Shown: positions 26,497 through 35,177 of the stretch, in pieces
Numbering within the stretch: position 1 is the first letter of the stretch
How the letters are laid out: each line of letters opens with the position of its first letter
Origin: an uncultured Oceanospirillaceae bacterium
GTDB lineage: Bacteria; Pseudomonadota; Gammaproteobacteria; Pseudomonadales; Balneatricaceae
Assembly (NCBI GenBank): GCA_913057435.1
Contig: CAJXNY010000001.1
Coordinates: 186,001-250,000 of the forward strand
DNA: 64,000 nucleotides
Direction of reading: 5' to 3'
Notes under the pieces: model-generated
Databases searched by the model: none
The model's input: only the letters and a program-made list of their open reading frames with translations
Told to the model about the DNA's origin: nothing
Translations under genes and position numbers: made by a program

Positions 26497-27236
26497 CAGC
26501 GCGTGCCCCGACGGTTATCCGCCAGGGCACGGGTGACCACAAACAGCGAGAAGTACGGCCCGGCTTCGTCTGCCAGCTGGCGCACGTCGGTTTCGATACG
26601 CTGATTATCGCGGCCAATGTATTCCAGGTAACGGGCATCATCGTTACGGCCGGTTTCGGCCAGCAGGGCCAGAATCCGGGGTCGGGCCTGACCGGCTTTC
26701 ATAATCACCACCGAGTCATGCTGCTGCAGGGCATTGCGGATCTGTTCATCGTTATGACGGCCGCTAATCACCGCGAACGACTCTTTTAGCAGCGTCAGCG
26801 GCTCAACCAGCGCCGAAGCGGCCGCGTTAACCGAGGAGATGCCCGGCACGGCCAGGCAGCTAAAATCATCCTGCAGTCGTTCTAGCAGGTAGCTGAACGA
26901 GCCGAAAAACAGCGGATCCCCTTCACACAGAAACGCCACCTGCAGGCCTTGTTCCAGCGCCTGCTGGATCTGCTCCGCCGCCTGATCATAGGCGGCATTG
27001 GCCAGCCGTCGGTCGGTGGACATCGGCATCACCAGCGGTAGTTCCTGCTGGCCTGCTTTGGACAGCGCCAGCGCTTCACGAGCGATAGTCCGCGCCTGGG
27101 ACTGGCCCTGATCATTGGCCAGATACACCACCCAGTCTGCCGCTGCAATCAGCCGTACCGCTTTTAGCGTCAGCAGTTCCGGGTCACCGGGGCCAACCCC
27201 GATGCCATAAAAAGTTCCAGCCTGCTCAGCGGGCAT
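26496..27236 (-). CDS. cobI: Precorrin-2 / cobalt-factor II C20-methyltransferase
   Basis: 246 residues. TFYGIGVGPGDPELLTLKA opens the methylase fold; FLCEGDPLFFGSFSYLLERL near residue 105 and AVPGISSVNAAASALVEPL near 130 complete the SAM site. These are characteristic of CobI/CbiL, which methylates C-20 of precorrin-2 or its cobalt complex. It overlaps cobL by 11 bp upstream and cbiG by 1 bp downstream, so translation is tightly coupled. Confidence 0.94.
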   Translation of the reverse strand: MPAEQAGTFYGIGVGPGDPELLTLKAVRLIAAADWVVYLANDQGQSQARTIAREALALSKAGQQELPLVMPMSTDRRLANAAYDQAAEQIQQALEQGLQVAFLCEGDPLFFGSFSYLLERLQDDFSCLAVPGISSVNAAASALVEPLTLLKESFAVISGRHNDEQIRNALQQHDSVVIMKAGQARPRILALLAETGRNDDARYLEYIGRDNQRIETDVRQLADEAGPYFSLFVVTRALADNRRGTR

Positions 27237-28506
27237 CGCTAACCTCGTCGGTTTTTATAAAGTTAAACAGCGTCACCGGCAGCGCCGGTTTATAACACAG
27301 CTGACCGGCCAGTGATTCGCCACGGCTGATCGCCACCTGCAGAGTTTCACAGACGCCACCGGACAGCTGGTCGGCGAAGTGTACCAGCTGAGCACGACTG
27401 CGCTCCATCACGGCACTGGCCACCAGTGAGCCCCCCACCGGCAACCGCTGCCAGCAGCTGTGCAGCAACGCAGGCAGTTCGCCATCACTGCCGCCGATGA
27501 AAATGCGTTGTGGGTCTGGCAGATTGGCCAGCAACCCGGTATCCGCCTGTTCAGCCCTACCTTCGACGACCTGCAGGTTAGCCACCACACCAAAGCGCTC
27601 GCGGTTCTGTGCCAGGCACTCCAGCCGCTCGGGGTGGTGCTCAATGGCATACACCTGCGTGTGCTGTGCCCAATAGGCCAGCTCCACCGCCACCGAACCA
27701 CAGCCCGCGCCGATATCCCAGATCACCTCACCGGCAGCCGGTTGCAGCAGCGACAAAATCTGCAAACGCACTTCACGCTTGGTCAGCATGCCCTTTCCTG
27801 CGCCCCGGTCAGTAATAAAGTGCTGATCGGCAATGCCGGGGAATTCCGGCAGCCAGCGTTTTTCAGCAGCGGCCGTGCCGGTTTCCAGCACGCTGACATG
27901 CAACGGATCGAATTCAAGCGTCTGATCATCAGCACGGGTCAGCTCTGCCATCGTGAATCGACGCACCTGTTGCTGCGGGTAACCCAGCGCTTCGCAGACT
28001 GTGAGCCGCGCCTGATCAAATCCGGCATCCAGCACTTGTTGGGCAATCAGCTGCGGCGTGCTCTGGCGGTCTGTGAGCATAATCAGAATGCGGTTAGCCT
28101 GCAGTTTTGTTCGCAGCTTCGCCAGTGGCCGGCCATGCAGGCTGAGCACTTCGGCATCCTGCACCGACAGCCCCAGTTGATGGCAGGCCGCCTGGATGCT
28201 GGAGACTGCCGGGTGAAAGCACAGCTGCGCCGGGTCAAACTGCTGACCCAGCCAGCGGCCGATGCCGTACCAGAGCGGGTCACCGGAAGCCAGCAGGCAA
28301 ACCGGCCCGGAACTGGACGCGATCAGCGCTTTCAATTCACCTAGCGGCGGCAATTCAGCCTGGCTCTGCTGATCCAGCAACGGGGCGACCACCGCCAGCT
28401 GGCGCGACGAGCCGATCACCAGCGCGGCGTCTGTCAGCGCCAGGCACGCTGCCGGGCTCAATTGTGGCTGAGCGCTCACCCCCAGCCCAATCACCGCAAT
28501 TTGCAT
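27226..28506 (-). CDS. cobL: Precorrin-6Y C5,15-methyltransferase/decarboxylase (CbiE-CbiT fusion)
   Basis: About 426 residues from the ATG at 28506, which overlaps the cobH stop (TGATG). The N-terminal CbiE-type methylase (about 1-205) has IAVIGLGVSAQPQL, LASGDPLWYGIGRWL and FHPAVSSIQAACHQLGL. The C-terminal CbiT-type Rossmann methyltransferase (about 235-420) has GMLTKREVRLQIL and the SAM loop VIWDIGAGCGSVAVELA, then RIFIGGSDGELPALL. The fusion catalyses methylation at C-5 and C-15 with decarboxylation. The short insertion in the linker (TDRGAGKGMLTK) differs slightly from the usual spacing. Confidence 0.95.
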   Translation of the reverse strand: MQIAVIGLGVSAQPQLSPAACLALTDAALVIGSSRQLAVVAPLLDQQSQAELPPLGELKALIASSSGPVCLLASGDPLWYGIGRWLGQQFDPAQLCFHPAVSSIQAACHQLGLSVQDAEVLSLHGRPLAKLRTKLQANRILIMLTDRQSTPQLIAQQVLDAGFDQARLTVCEALGYPQQQVRRFTMAELTRADDQTLEFDPLHVSVLETGTAAAEKRWLPEFPGIADQHFITDRGAGKGMLTKREVRLQILSLLQPAAGEVIWDIGAGCGSVAVELAYWAQHTQVYAIEHHPERLECLAQNRERFGVVANLQVVEGRAEQADTGLLANLPDPQRIFIGGSDGELPALLHSCWQRLPVGGSLVASAVMERSRAQLVHFADQLSGGVCETLQVAISRGESLAGQLCYKPALPVTLFNFIKTDEVSDAR

Positions 28507-29147
28507 CAGTACCACTCTCCCCGGTTACATCGCAGCAAGGCATTACAGCTGGCGGCCGTCACCGCGCTGCCGCCCGCCCGACCCAGCAAGGTGATGCACT
28601 CAATACCGAGGGCTTCGTGGCAATCCCATAGCGCCTGTTTGGACTCCGCCGCGCCAACAAACCCCACCGGCATGCCAACGATCAGTGCCGGTTTCGGCCC
28701 ACCCTGTTCGATCATTTCCAGCAGACGGAACAGCGCGGTGGGCGCATTGCCGATCAGCACCACGGCACCGTCGAGCTGTTCACGCCACAGCGCGAGCGCC
28801 GCCATGGAACGGGTCTCACCGCTGCTTTTCGCCAGATCAGCAGTACGCGGGTCATTTAGATAGCACAGCGGCGGCTGGTTGATCATCCGCTTGGTCACGC
28901 CCTGCTTCACCATCTCGACATCACACAGAATCGGGCCATCCGCCGCCAGTGCAGCCCGGCCCGCCTCACAGGCGTTGGCGCTAAAACGCACCTGCTGGGC
29001 GATTTCCGGCATGCCCAGGCTATGGACGATACGCATCACCACCTGCTGCTGGGCACGGTCCAGCCCGGCCAGATCAGTCAGCTCACGGATCTGGATGAAG
29101 CTCTGCTGTTCAATCGCCACCGGGCTGGTGGTGTAGTCAAAAGGCAT
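28506..29147 (-). CDS. cobH: Precorrin-8X methylmutase CobH/CbiC
   Basis: 213 residues, the normal length. The conserved catalytic His lies in QQVVMRIVHSLGMPE near residue 42. ILCDVEMVKQGVTKRM and VLIGNAPTALFRLLEMIEQG are the family signatures, with VGMPVGFVGAAESKQAL near 160. It moves the C-11 methyl group to C-12 to give hydrogenobyrinate or cobyrinate. It is preceded by a repeat cluster and followed without gap by cobL. Confidence 0.95.
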   Translation of the reverse strand: MPFDYTTSPVAIEQQSFIQIRELTDLAGLDRAQQQVVMRIVHSLGMPEIAQQVRFSANACEAGRAALAADGPILCDVEMVKQGVTKRMINQPPLCYLNDPRTADLAKSSGETRSMAALALWREQLDGAVVLIGNAPTALFRLLEMIEQGGPKPALIVGMPVGFVGAAESKQALWDCHEALGIECITLLGRAGGSAVTAASCNALLRCNRGEWY

Positions 29148-29164
29148 GGTTCTGCGTTCTCGTT

Positions 29165-29345
29165 CAAAAATTTATATGCATTCCCACGCAGAGCGTGGGA
29201 ACGAGGTTATTACGCTGTCGGAAACCGCCCCGCGGGCATCCTGAATTCTGTTTCAGAACCTGACGCGCTGTAGCAGACCGCTCCGCGGGCGTCCCGGGCC
29301 TTACTTCGGCACCTGACGCGCGCGGAGCGCGCTGCTACAGACCAC
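29165..29345. repeat. Repeat cluster overlapping the 3' end of cobK
   Basis: A GCATTCCCACGC...GCGTGGGAACGAG palindrome (29172-29205) and two GC palindromes of the GTAGCAG...GCGCG class (about 29262-29292 and 29309-29340). The second one encodes the last twelve residues and stop of cobK on the minus strand. Confidence 0.85.
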
Positions 29346-30065
29346 AAACTCAATACATTTATCTCGCTCACTAAACTGCTGATCCGCCTGCGGTAATACC
29401 GGCCTGTGCAACATATACACCGGAATCCGCCGCTCACGGGCGATACTCAATTTGGCAACGGTACTGTCGCCGCCGCTGTTTTTACTCACCAGCGCCTGCA
29501 CATTCAGCAGCGCCATCAACGCCCGTTCGCCATCGGCGTTAAACGGACCGATCGCTTTGATCCAGTTCACATTCGCGGGCAATGCATATTTGGGCTGCAC
29601 AGCCGTGCGCAGGTGAACCTGGCTGACTCGCTCGGCAATCTCCGTGAGCAATTCAGCCTCCATCTGTCCTGCCGTCAGCAGTACGGAATCCAGCCCGGCC
29701 AGCTGTTCTGGCAGGGCTTGCCAATTCTTCAGTTCATACCAATTGTCACCTGCTTCTGGCTGCCACGCGCTGCGGTGGAAACGCCAGCAGGGAATACCCG
29801 CCTGCTGACAAGCCGTGACGGCGGTGGTGCTCATGGTCGCCGCGTAGGGATGGGTGACATCCAGCACCGCCGCGATGTTATGCGTTTGCAGATAGCTGGC
29901 CAGGCCACCGAACTGACTGAAGCCGCCGATCAGCAGTTCACAACCGATGTCCGGGGTACGCACCAGTCCGGCCAGGCTGTAGATCAGCGTGATGCCTTGC
30001 TGGTGCAGTGCGGTGGCGATACGGCGGGCATCGGCGGTGCCGCCGAGCAGCAGTAATTTTTTCAT
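29301..30065 (-). CDS. cobK: Precorrin-6A / cobalt-precorrin-6A reductase
   Basis: About 254 residues from the ATG at 30065 (MKKLLLLGGTADARRIA); the frame runs on upstream only through repeat DNA. The start is the dinucleotide-binding loop. VLDVTHPYAATMSTTAVTAC near residue 85 and CWRFHRSAWQPEAGD are CobK/CbiJ signatures, and NSGGDSTVAKLSIARERRIPVYML near the end is the conserved SGG...K region. It reduces the macrocycle with NAD(P)H. The C-terminal CSSALRARQVPK plus stop is encoded by a REP-type palindrome, an acquired tail. Confidence 0.92.
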   Translation of the reverse strand: MKKLLLLGGTADARRIATALHQQGITLIYSLAGLVRTPDIGCELLIGGFSQFGGLASYLQTHNIAAVLDVTHPYAATMSTTAVTACQQAGIPCWRFHRSAWQPEAGDNWYELKNWQALPEQLAGLDSVLLTAGQMEAELLTEIAERVSQVHLRTAVQPKYALPANVNWIKAIGPFNADGERALMALLNVQALVSKNSGGDSTVAKLSIARERRIPVYMLHRPVLPQADQQFSERDKCIEFVVCSSALRARQVPK

Positions 30066-30069
30066 GATC

Positions 30070-30375
30070 GGTTTCCCTCGTTCCCACGCTCTGTGTGGGA
30101 ATGCATAACCCTGAATCTGTGCTGCGCTATCGCGGGCAGTCTGTGCCAATGCTTGTTTCGGTCTTGCCTGCTGGCGCGTCAAGGGCTTCGCCCTTAACAA
30201 TCCCGACACCTCCACAGAACGGCTTTTTCCGCTATCGGGCCGTTCAGAGTCGGCGCAACAGCGGTGCCAGCGAACACCCGGGGCACCCTGATAATTGATG
30301 GGCACATCGCGAGCAAGCTCGCTCCTACGAGAATCACCGCACCGGTGTAGGAGCCAGCTTGCTGGCGATCCCCTA
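30070..30375. repeat. Composite repeat copy 3 (core stem-loop deleted) and REPs, cbiD-cobK gap
   Basis: GTTCCCACGC...GTGTGGGAA palindrome at 30080-30105, then composite flanks (about 30120-30280). Relative to the copies at 17.7 and 22.2 kb, about 83 bp between two CCGCTA direct repeats is absent, so CGGCTTTTTCCGCTATCGGG is continuous. REP-A copies follow at 30305-30330 and 30345-30370. Confidence 0.85.
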
Positions 30376-30376
30376 T

Positions 30377-31468
30377 TTAACCCGCATGGCCAACAAAGTT
30401 GCCCTGGCGATCAATTGCCCAGACTTCTATTCGCACCCGTGAATGCACGATCGCCTGGGCTTTTTGCCGGGCCTGTTCACAGACGGCATCGGCCAGCGGG
30501 ATGCCTTCGCGCTGGCAGGCTTTGAGCGCGGCGATGCTGGTGTTGCCGTCGCGGATCTCGGTTTGCAACGCCTCACCGCCACCGAGTTCACCTGCCAGCC
30601 GGGCCAGTTCGGCCAGGTCGATGCTGGAGCTGCGGCTGTGCAGGTCCAGGTGGCCGTTGGCCAGTTTGCTGATTTTGCCGAAGCCGCCACACAGGCTGAG
30701 TTTATCCAGCTGGCCTTTTTTCAAATGCTTGAGCAGTGCTCCAGCAAAGTCACCCATTTCGATCAGCGCCATCTCCGGCAGGCCGTATTTCGCCACAATG
30801 GCCTGTTCGCTGGTACTGCCGGTGGTCGCAGCGATATGCATCATGCCGTTACTGCTGGCGACATCGACTCCCTGGCGGATTGAGGCGATCCAGGCGGCGC
30901 AGCTGTAAGGCCGCACGATGCCAGTTGTGCCCAGGATCGACAGGCCGCCGAGTATCCCCAGCCTTGGGTTCATGGTTTTCAGTGCCAGCTGTTCACCCTG
31001 CTCGACGCCTACCGCCACCTGAAAGCCACCCTGATAACCGTAGAATTCGGCATAACGTTGCAGGTGGTCGCCGATCATCTGCCGGGGCACCGGGTTGATG
31101 GCCGGTTCACCTACGGCCAGCACCAGACCATCACGGGTGACAGTGCCCACACCTGCTGCGGCGCTGAACTGGATGCCTGGCGTGTCAATCAGGCTCAGCT
31201 CGACAAACACCGTGGCACCGTGGGTGACGTCCGGGTCATCCCCGGCATCTTTTATGGTGGCGGTGCGCACGCGGTTATCGGCCAGCAGCGTGCATTCGAT
31301 GATCTCCAGGCTAACTTTCTGGCCCCGTGGTAACACCACCTCAACACTGGCCAGGGTGTGCTGGCCCAGCAGCTGCTGCACGGCGGCGACCACACAGGCG
31401 GTAGCGCAGGTGCCGGTGGTGAGGCCGGAGCGCAGCGGTTGCGGGCTTTCCGAGGACTCAGGCCACAT
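30377..31468 (-). CDS. cbiD: Cobalt-precorrin-5B C1-methyltransferase CbiD
   Basis: About 363 residues from the ATG at 31468, preceded by AGG; an in-frame TTG lies at 31486. The defining start (LRSGLTTGTCATACVVAAVQ) is present, followed by IKDAGDDPDVTHGATVFVEL, then INPVPRQMI, LGILGGLSILGTTGIVRPYS and MHIAATTGSTSEQAI, all CbiD hallmarks. CbiD methylates C-1 in the early-cobalt pathway in place of CobF. Its presence with CbiG and without CobG/CobF says the corrin ring is built by the cobalt-early route. The stop is 7 bp from a REP palindrome. Confidence 0.95.
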   Translation of the reverse strand: MWPESSESPQPLRSGLTTGTCATACVVAAVQQLLGQHTLASVEVVLPRGQKVSLEIIECTLLADNRVRTATIKDAGDDPDVTHGATVFVELSLIDTPGIQFSAAAGVGTVTRDGLVLAVGEPAINPVPRQMIGDHLQRYAEFYGYQGGFQVAVGVEQGEQLALKTMNPRLGILGGLSILGTTGIVRPYSCAAWIASIRQGVDVASSNGMMHIAATTGSTSEQAIVAKYGLPEMALIEMGDFAGALLKHLKKGQLDKLSLCGGFGKISKLANGHLDLHSRSSSIDLAELARLAGELGGGEALQTEIRDGNTSIAALKACQREGIPLADAVCEQARQKAQAIVHSRVRIEVWAIDRQGNFVGHAG

Positions 31469-31487
31469 AAGGCCTGGATGCCACAAA

Positions 31488-31518
31488 GCTGACGCGACGG
31501 GACGTCGCTGCTACAGGG
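31488..31518. repeat. GACGTC-class palindrome in cobB-cbiD gap
   Basis: GACGCGACGGGACGTCGCTG followed by CTACAG, identical to the elements at 18.01 and 24.61 kb. It sits in the 70-bp gap between cobB and cbiD. Confidence 0.85.
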
Positions 31519-31539
31519 GAATGGCGATCCATCACGGAC

Positions 31540-32874
31540 TTAGGACTCAATTTCAGCCCCAAACAACCGCGCCACCGCATCCGGGTTGGAGGGGAAGAAC
31601 AGGTGCAGGTAGCTGGCGGTCAGGCCGCGTTCGCGGTAGATCGCTTCGCCGGGGGCGCTGTGGCGCTGGCGGCGGCCATGGCCGATGGGGTCCGGGGTGC
31701 CATCACTGCGTGAGCGGTGGTGGGCGTGGCCCTGGATTTCGCCTTCAGGCAGCATGGCGGTCTGCATGCCCTGGCAACCACGTTTACCGCGCATCGTACC
31801 CTCGCCCCCGAGCACACCCAGCATTCGGTGCGGGCTTTCAGCCAGGTCGGTCAGGCTCTCAAGGCTGTACAGCAGGCCACCACATTCAGCCAGCATCGGT
31901 TTACCCTGGCGGTGGAATTCACGTAGCGCATCCTGCATCGGCTGGTTTTCCGCCAAGGCAGCAGCGTGCAGTTCGGGATAACCGCCTGGCAGCCAGACGG
32001 CATCGGCGTCCGGCAGCTCGCTGTCGTTTAGCGGCGAAAAGAAGCACAGCTCAGCGCCCAGTTCACGTAGCAGACGCAGGTTGGCATCATAGATAAAGCT
32101 GAACGCACGGTCGCGGGCGATGGCGATGGTGCGGCCCTCTAAACGCGGCGTAACTACCGGCAGCGGCGCTGGGTAGAACGGCACCGCTGGTGGCAGTTCG
32201 GTCAGGCCACCCGGTTCGGCACCGTCGGCAATCCACTGCGCGCCCAGCTCGAAGCGCTGTTCGAGTTCGTCTTTAACTTCCTCAGCCTGCACCAGCCCCA
32301 GATGGCGCTCCGGCAGGGTAACGGCATCATCGGTACGCAGGCAGGCCAGCAACGGTACGGTTTCTGGCAACGGATCGCGAATCAGTTCAGCGTGACGCGC
32401 CGTGCTGCAGTTATTGGCAATCAGCCCGCAGCACTGCACATCGTCACGGAAGCTGGCCAGCCCGGTGGCGATGGCGGCAGCGGTCTGGGCCATGCCCTTC
32501 ACATTCATTACAATCGCCAGCGGCAGGTTGAAACGGGCGGCCAGATCAGCGCTGGAGGGGTCGCCATCGAACATCCCCATCACCCCTTCCACCAGAATCA
32601 GATCGGCATCGCGGGCGGCTTCATAAAGCTTCTGCTGGCAGTAGTTCTCCCCGGCCATCCACAGATCCAGCTGCTCTACCGGCCCATCGGAGGCCTGGGC
32701 GAGGATTTGTGGATCGAGGTAATCGGGGCCAGTTTTGAACACCCGCACCACTTTGCCCTGGTTACGAAAGTAACGGGCCAGTGCAGCGGTAATAGTGGTT
32801 TTTCCCTGCCCGGAGGCGGGTGCAGCCAGCAACATGGCCGGGCAATAAACGGCAGCTTCAGTGGCGGTGCTCAT
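31540..32874 (-). CDS. cobB: Cobyrinic acid a,c-diamide synthase CobB/CbiA
   Basis: 444 residues. The N-terminal ATP-dependent domain has AAPASGQGKTTITAALARYF (P-loop near residue 20), KTGPDYLDPQ and LILVEGVMGMFDG. The C-terminal glutaminase domain has AVWLPGGYPELHA and the nucleophile in MLAECGGLLYSLESL near residue 330. It amidates the a and c side chains using glutamine. In CobN-type synthesis the product is the chelatase substrate; in the CbiX route it acts on cobyrinate. The start overlaps the cobO stop. Confidence 0.95.
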   Translation of the reverse strand: MSTATEAAVYCPAMLLAAPASGQGKTTITAALARYFRNQGKVVRVFKTGPDYLDPQILAQASDGPVEQLDLWMAGENYCQQKLYEAARDADLILVEGVMGMFDGDPSSADLAARFNLPLAIVMNVKGMAQTAAAIATGLASFRDDVQCCGLIANNCSTARHAELIRDPLPETVPLLACLRTDDAVTLPERHLGLVQAEEVKDELEQRFELGAQWIADGAEPGGLTELPPAVPFYPAPLPVVTPRLEGRTIAIARDRAFSFIYDANLRLLRELGAELCFFSPLNDSELPDADAVWLPGGYPELHAAALAENQPMQDALREFHRQGKPMLAECGGLLYSLESLTDLAESPHRMLGVLGGEGTMRGKRGCQGMQTAMLPEGEIQGHAHHRSRSDGTPDPIGHGRRQRHSAPGEAIYRERGLTASYLHLFFPSNPDAVARLFGAEIES

Positions 32875-33470
32875 CAGTATTCGATTCCTGCCTGTGAGGT
32901 CACGCCCTGGCGGAAGGCGTGGCGTTCATCCTTGATGTTGCTGATGGTATCGGCGATATCTTCCAGCCCCTGTGGCATCACCCGGCCGGTGATCATCACA
33001 TGCTGGTTACGAGGGCGGTTCTGCAGCGCCTCAATCACCGGTTCCAGCGGCAGGTAGTTGTACTTGAACATGTAGGCCATCTCATCGAACACCAGCATTT
33101 CGTAGCTCGGGTCCTGCAGCAGTTCGACCGCTTTGGCCCAGGCCTGCTGCGCCGCTTCGATATCCTGCTGCTTGTCCTGGGTTTCCCAGGTAAAGCCGTG
33201 GCCCATCACATACCAGTCGATCAGTGGATGATCACGGAAAAACAGAAATTCGCCGGTCTCTTTGCGGCCTTTGATGAACTGCAGCACGGCGGATTTTTTA
33301 CCGTGACCAACACAACGCGCCATGGTACCCAGCGCCGAGCTGCTTTTGCCCTTGCCGTTACCTTTGAGCAGAATCAGTACGCCACGCTCTTCCGTAGCCT
33401 TAGCGATGCGCTCATCAATCACTGCTTTTTTGCGCGCCATGCGCTGTTCGTGGGTCTGTTTTTCAGTCAT
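32874..33470 (-). CDS. cobO: Corrinoid adenosyltransferase CobO/BtuR
   Basis: 198 residues, normal for the CobA/CobO/BtuR class. P-loop ILLKGNGKGKSSSALGTMAR near residue 35; the family motifs VLQFIKGRKETGE and MLVFDEMAYMFKYNYL, then HVMITGRVMPQGLEDIADTI, are present. It transfers the adenosyl group from ATP to the cob(I)yrinate cobalt. It sits between the chelatase motor gene (6 bp gap) and cobB (1-base overlap). Confidence 0.95.
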   Translation of the reverse strand: MTEKQTHEQRMARKKAVIDERIAKATEERGVLILLKGNGKGKSSSALGTMARCVGHGKKSAVLQFIKGRKETGEFLFFRDHPLIDWYVMGHGFTWETQDKQQDIEAAQQAWAKAVELLQDPSYEMLVFDEMAYMFKYNYLPLEPVIEALQNRPRNQHVMITGRVMPQGLEDIADTISNIKDERHAFRQGVTSQAGIEY

Positions 33471-33476
33471 CTCGGT

Positions 33477-35177
33477 TTACTCGCTCAGCAGGTGATAGTC
33501 AGCGCCCAGTTCGGCGGCCAGTTGTGGCCCCCGGCCCCGTTTCACGCTGCTCTGTTCAGTATCAATCAGCAAACGCTGACCCGGCAGTTGCAGGTCCGCT
33601 ACGCTATCGCGGCAGCGGCCATCGGTAATCAGATAGGTACAGCTGTTCAGCGCCGGGGTCTGGCGCAGCAGCTGGTTAAGCATCGTCTGTGCCTGGCCCA
33701 GCACCTGGCGCAGCGGTGTGCCACCCCCGGCCTGGATCGGCTCCAGCAGGCTGTGCAGTTCTTTCGGTGCCCGCACGCGGGCCAGCAGGGTGTCGGTCTG
33801 CTGATTGCCAAAGCCAATGATGGCCAGCTGCTCACGGGCCAGGTAGGCCCGCTTGCCAATTTCCAGCACCGCCGCCTTGGCCCGTGCCAGCCACTGGCTG
33901 CTCAGGGTGGAGGCAGAGGTATCCAGCAGTACCAGGTGCAACCACATGGCCCCGGTGCGCGGCTGTTTAAAGCGTAGCTGTTGCGGTGGCCACTGCGGCA
34001 GGCTGCTCACCAGGCTGGCGAACCAGTCGGGCTGATTGCCCGTTGCGCCGTTTCGACGACCTTCGCCCTGCTGGCGGCCAGAGCGTTTGCCGCCCTGCCC
34101 GTCCAGCGCCATCGTTAATGCTGGCGCAGAGGTGTAATTCTGTGCCGGCAGGTTGCCAATCGCCTGGTGCTGCAGCTGACCCATCGCGCCCCAGTCACCG
34201 GCCGATGATTGCGACCCGGCATCAGCGGGTTGCTGGTCCTGGTCCTGCTGTTCTGGCGGTGACGACTCAGGCCGCGGCGGCGGGCGCTGAAACGGCGGCG
34301 GGCTCTTAGGGGGTGACGGCGGTGGCGATTGTGGCGGCGTCTGGCGACGATGGGCCAGCACCAGCGGCTCTACCGTATCAATATCTACGGTTCCCACCTC
34401 GGCAACACCGCGCCAGGCGGCATGGGCCAGTGCCGCCCGGTACCAGACGATATCGCCGCGCAGGCCATCGACCTGCGCCGCATCACAACGACGGGCAATC
34501 TCCAGTTGATGGGACTCATCGCATTGCACCTGGGCCAGCCGGGTGCGGGCTGCCAGGATCTGCTGTTGCAGTTGTTGCTGCTCAGCGGCGAACTGCTGGC
34601 AAAACGCCGCCGGATCACGATCATAGGCGTCGCGGGCACGGACGATGCGCACCCGGTCTTCCAGCGCGTAACGGTTATCCAGCTCCACCATCAGGCCGAA
34701 GCGGTCTTTAAGCTGCTCACGCAGCTCACCTTCGTCCGGGTTCATGGTGCCGATCAGCACAAAGCGGGCATCGTGGCGCTGGCTGATGCCGTCGCGCTCG
34801 ACATGGTTAACCCCGCTGGCGGCGACATCCAGCAGCAGATCAACCAGCGGGTCAGCCAGCAGATTAACCTCATCCACGTACAGCATGCCCTGATGGGCCT
34901 TGCTCAGCAGGCCAGGTCGGAACGCCAGCTGCTGATCGTTGAGCACCTGCTGTAAGTCCAGCGTACCGGTCAGCATCTCTTCGCTGGCCCCCAGTGGCAG
35001 GGTCACAAACGGTGATTCTGGCAGCAGATCCGCCAGCGCCCGAACCAGGGTCGATTTGGCACAGCCTCGCGGCCCGCTGACCAGCACCCCGCCGATAGCC
35101 GGGTTAATCGCTGCCAGCAGCAAGGCGGTTTTAAAGCCCGCCTGCCCGGCCACGGCACTGAATGGAAACTCAGCCAT
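33477..35177 (-). CDS. Fused ChlI/ChlD-type AAA+ chelatase subunit (AAA+ and VWA domains)
   Basis: About 566 residues from the ATG at 35177, where FPFSAVAGQ begins. The AAA+ domain of BchI/ChlI type has Walker A (SGPRGCAKSTLVRALADLL, near 35-45), Walker B (MLYVDEVNLLADPLVDLLLD, near 100) and sensor GTMNPDEGELREQLKDRFG. A Pro/Gln-rich linker spans about 295-345. The C-terminal von Willebrand A domain has the MIDAS start LVLLDTSAST near 415 and LITDGRCRD. Such fusions power CobN-type cobaltochelatases where CobS/CobT are missing, or Mg-chelatases in phototrophs; no bch genes are visible here, so partnership with CobN is the better reading. Confidence 0.9.
   Translation of the reverse strand: MAEFPFSAVAGQAGFKTALLLAAINPAIGGVLVSGPRGCAKSTLVRALADLLPESPFVTLPLGASEEMLTGTLDLQQVLNDQQLAFRPGLLSKAHQGMLYVDEVNLLADPLVDLLLDVAASGVNHVERDGISQRHDARFVLIGTMNPDEGELREQLKDRFGLMVELDNRYALEDRVRIVRARDAYDRDPAAFCQQFAAEQQQLQQQILAARTRLAQVQCDESHQLEIARRCDAAQVDGLRGDIVWYRAALAHAAWRGVAEVGTVDIDTVEPLVLAHRRQTPPQSPPPSPPKSPPPFQRPPPRPESSPPEQQDQDQQPADAGSQSSAGDWGAMGQLQHQAIGNLPAQNYTSAPALTMALDGQGGKRSGRQQGEGRRNGATGNQPDWFASLVSSLPQWPPQQLRFKQPRTGAMWLHLVLLDTSASTLSSQWLARAKAAVLEIGKRAYLAREQLAIIGFGNQQTDTLLARVRAPKELHSLLEPIQAGGGTPLRQVLGQAQTMLNQLLRQTPALNSCTYLITDGRCRDSVADLQLPGQRLLIDTEQSSVKRGRGPQLAAELGADYHLLSE

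Noticed and set aside
32919-33977. 352-codon open frame on the plus strand
   Set aside because: Antisense to cobO and the chelatase motor gene.
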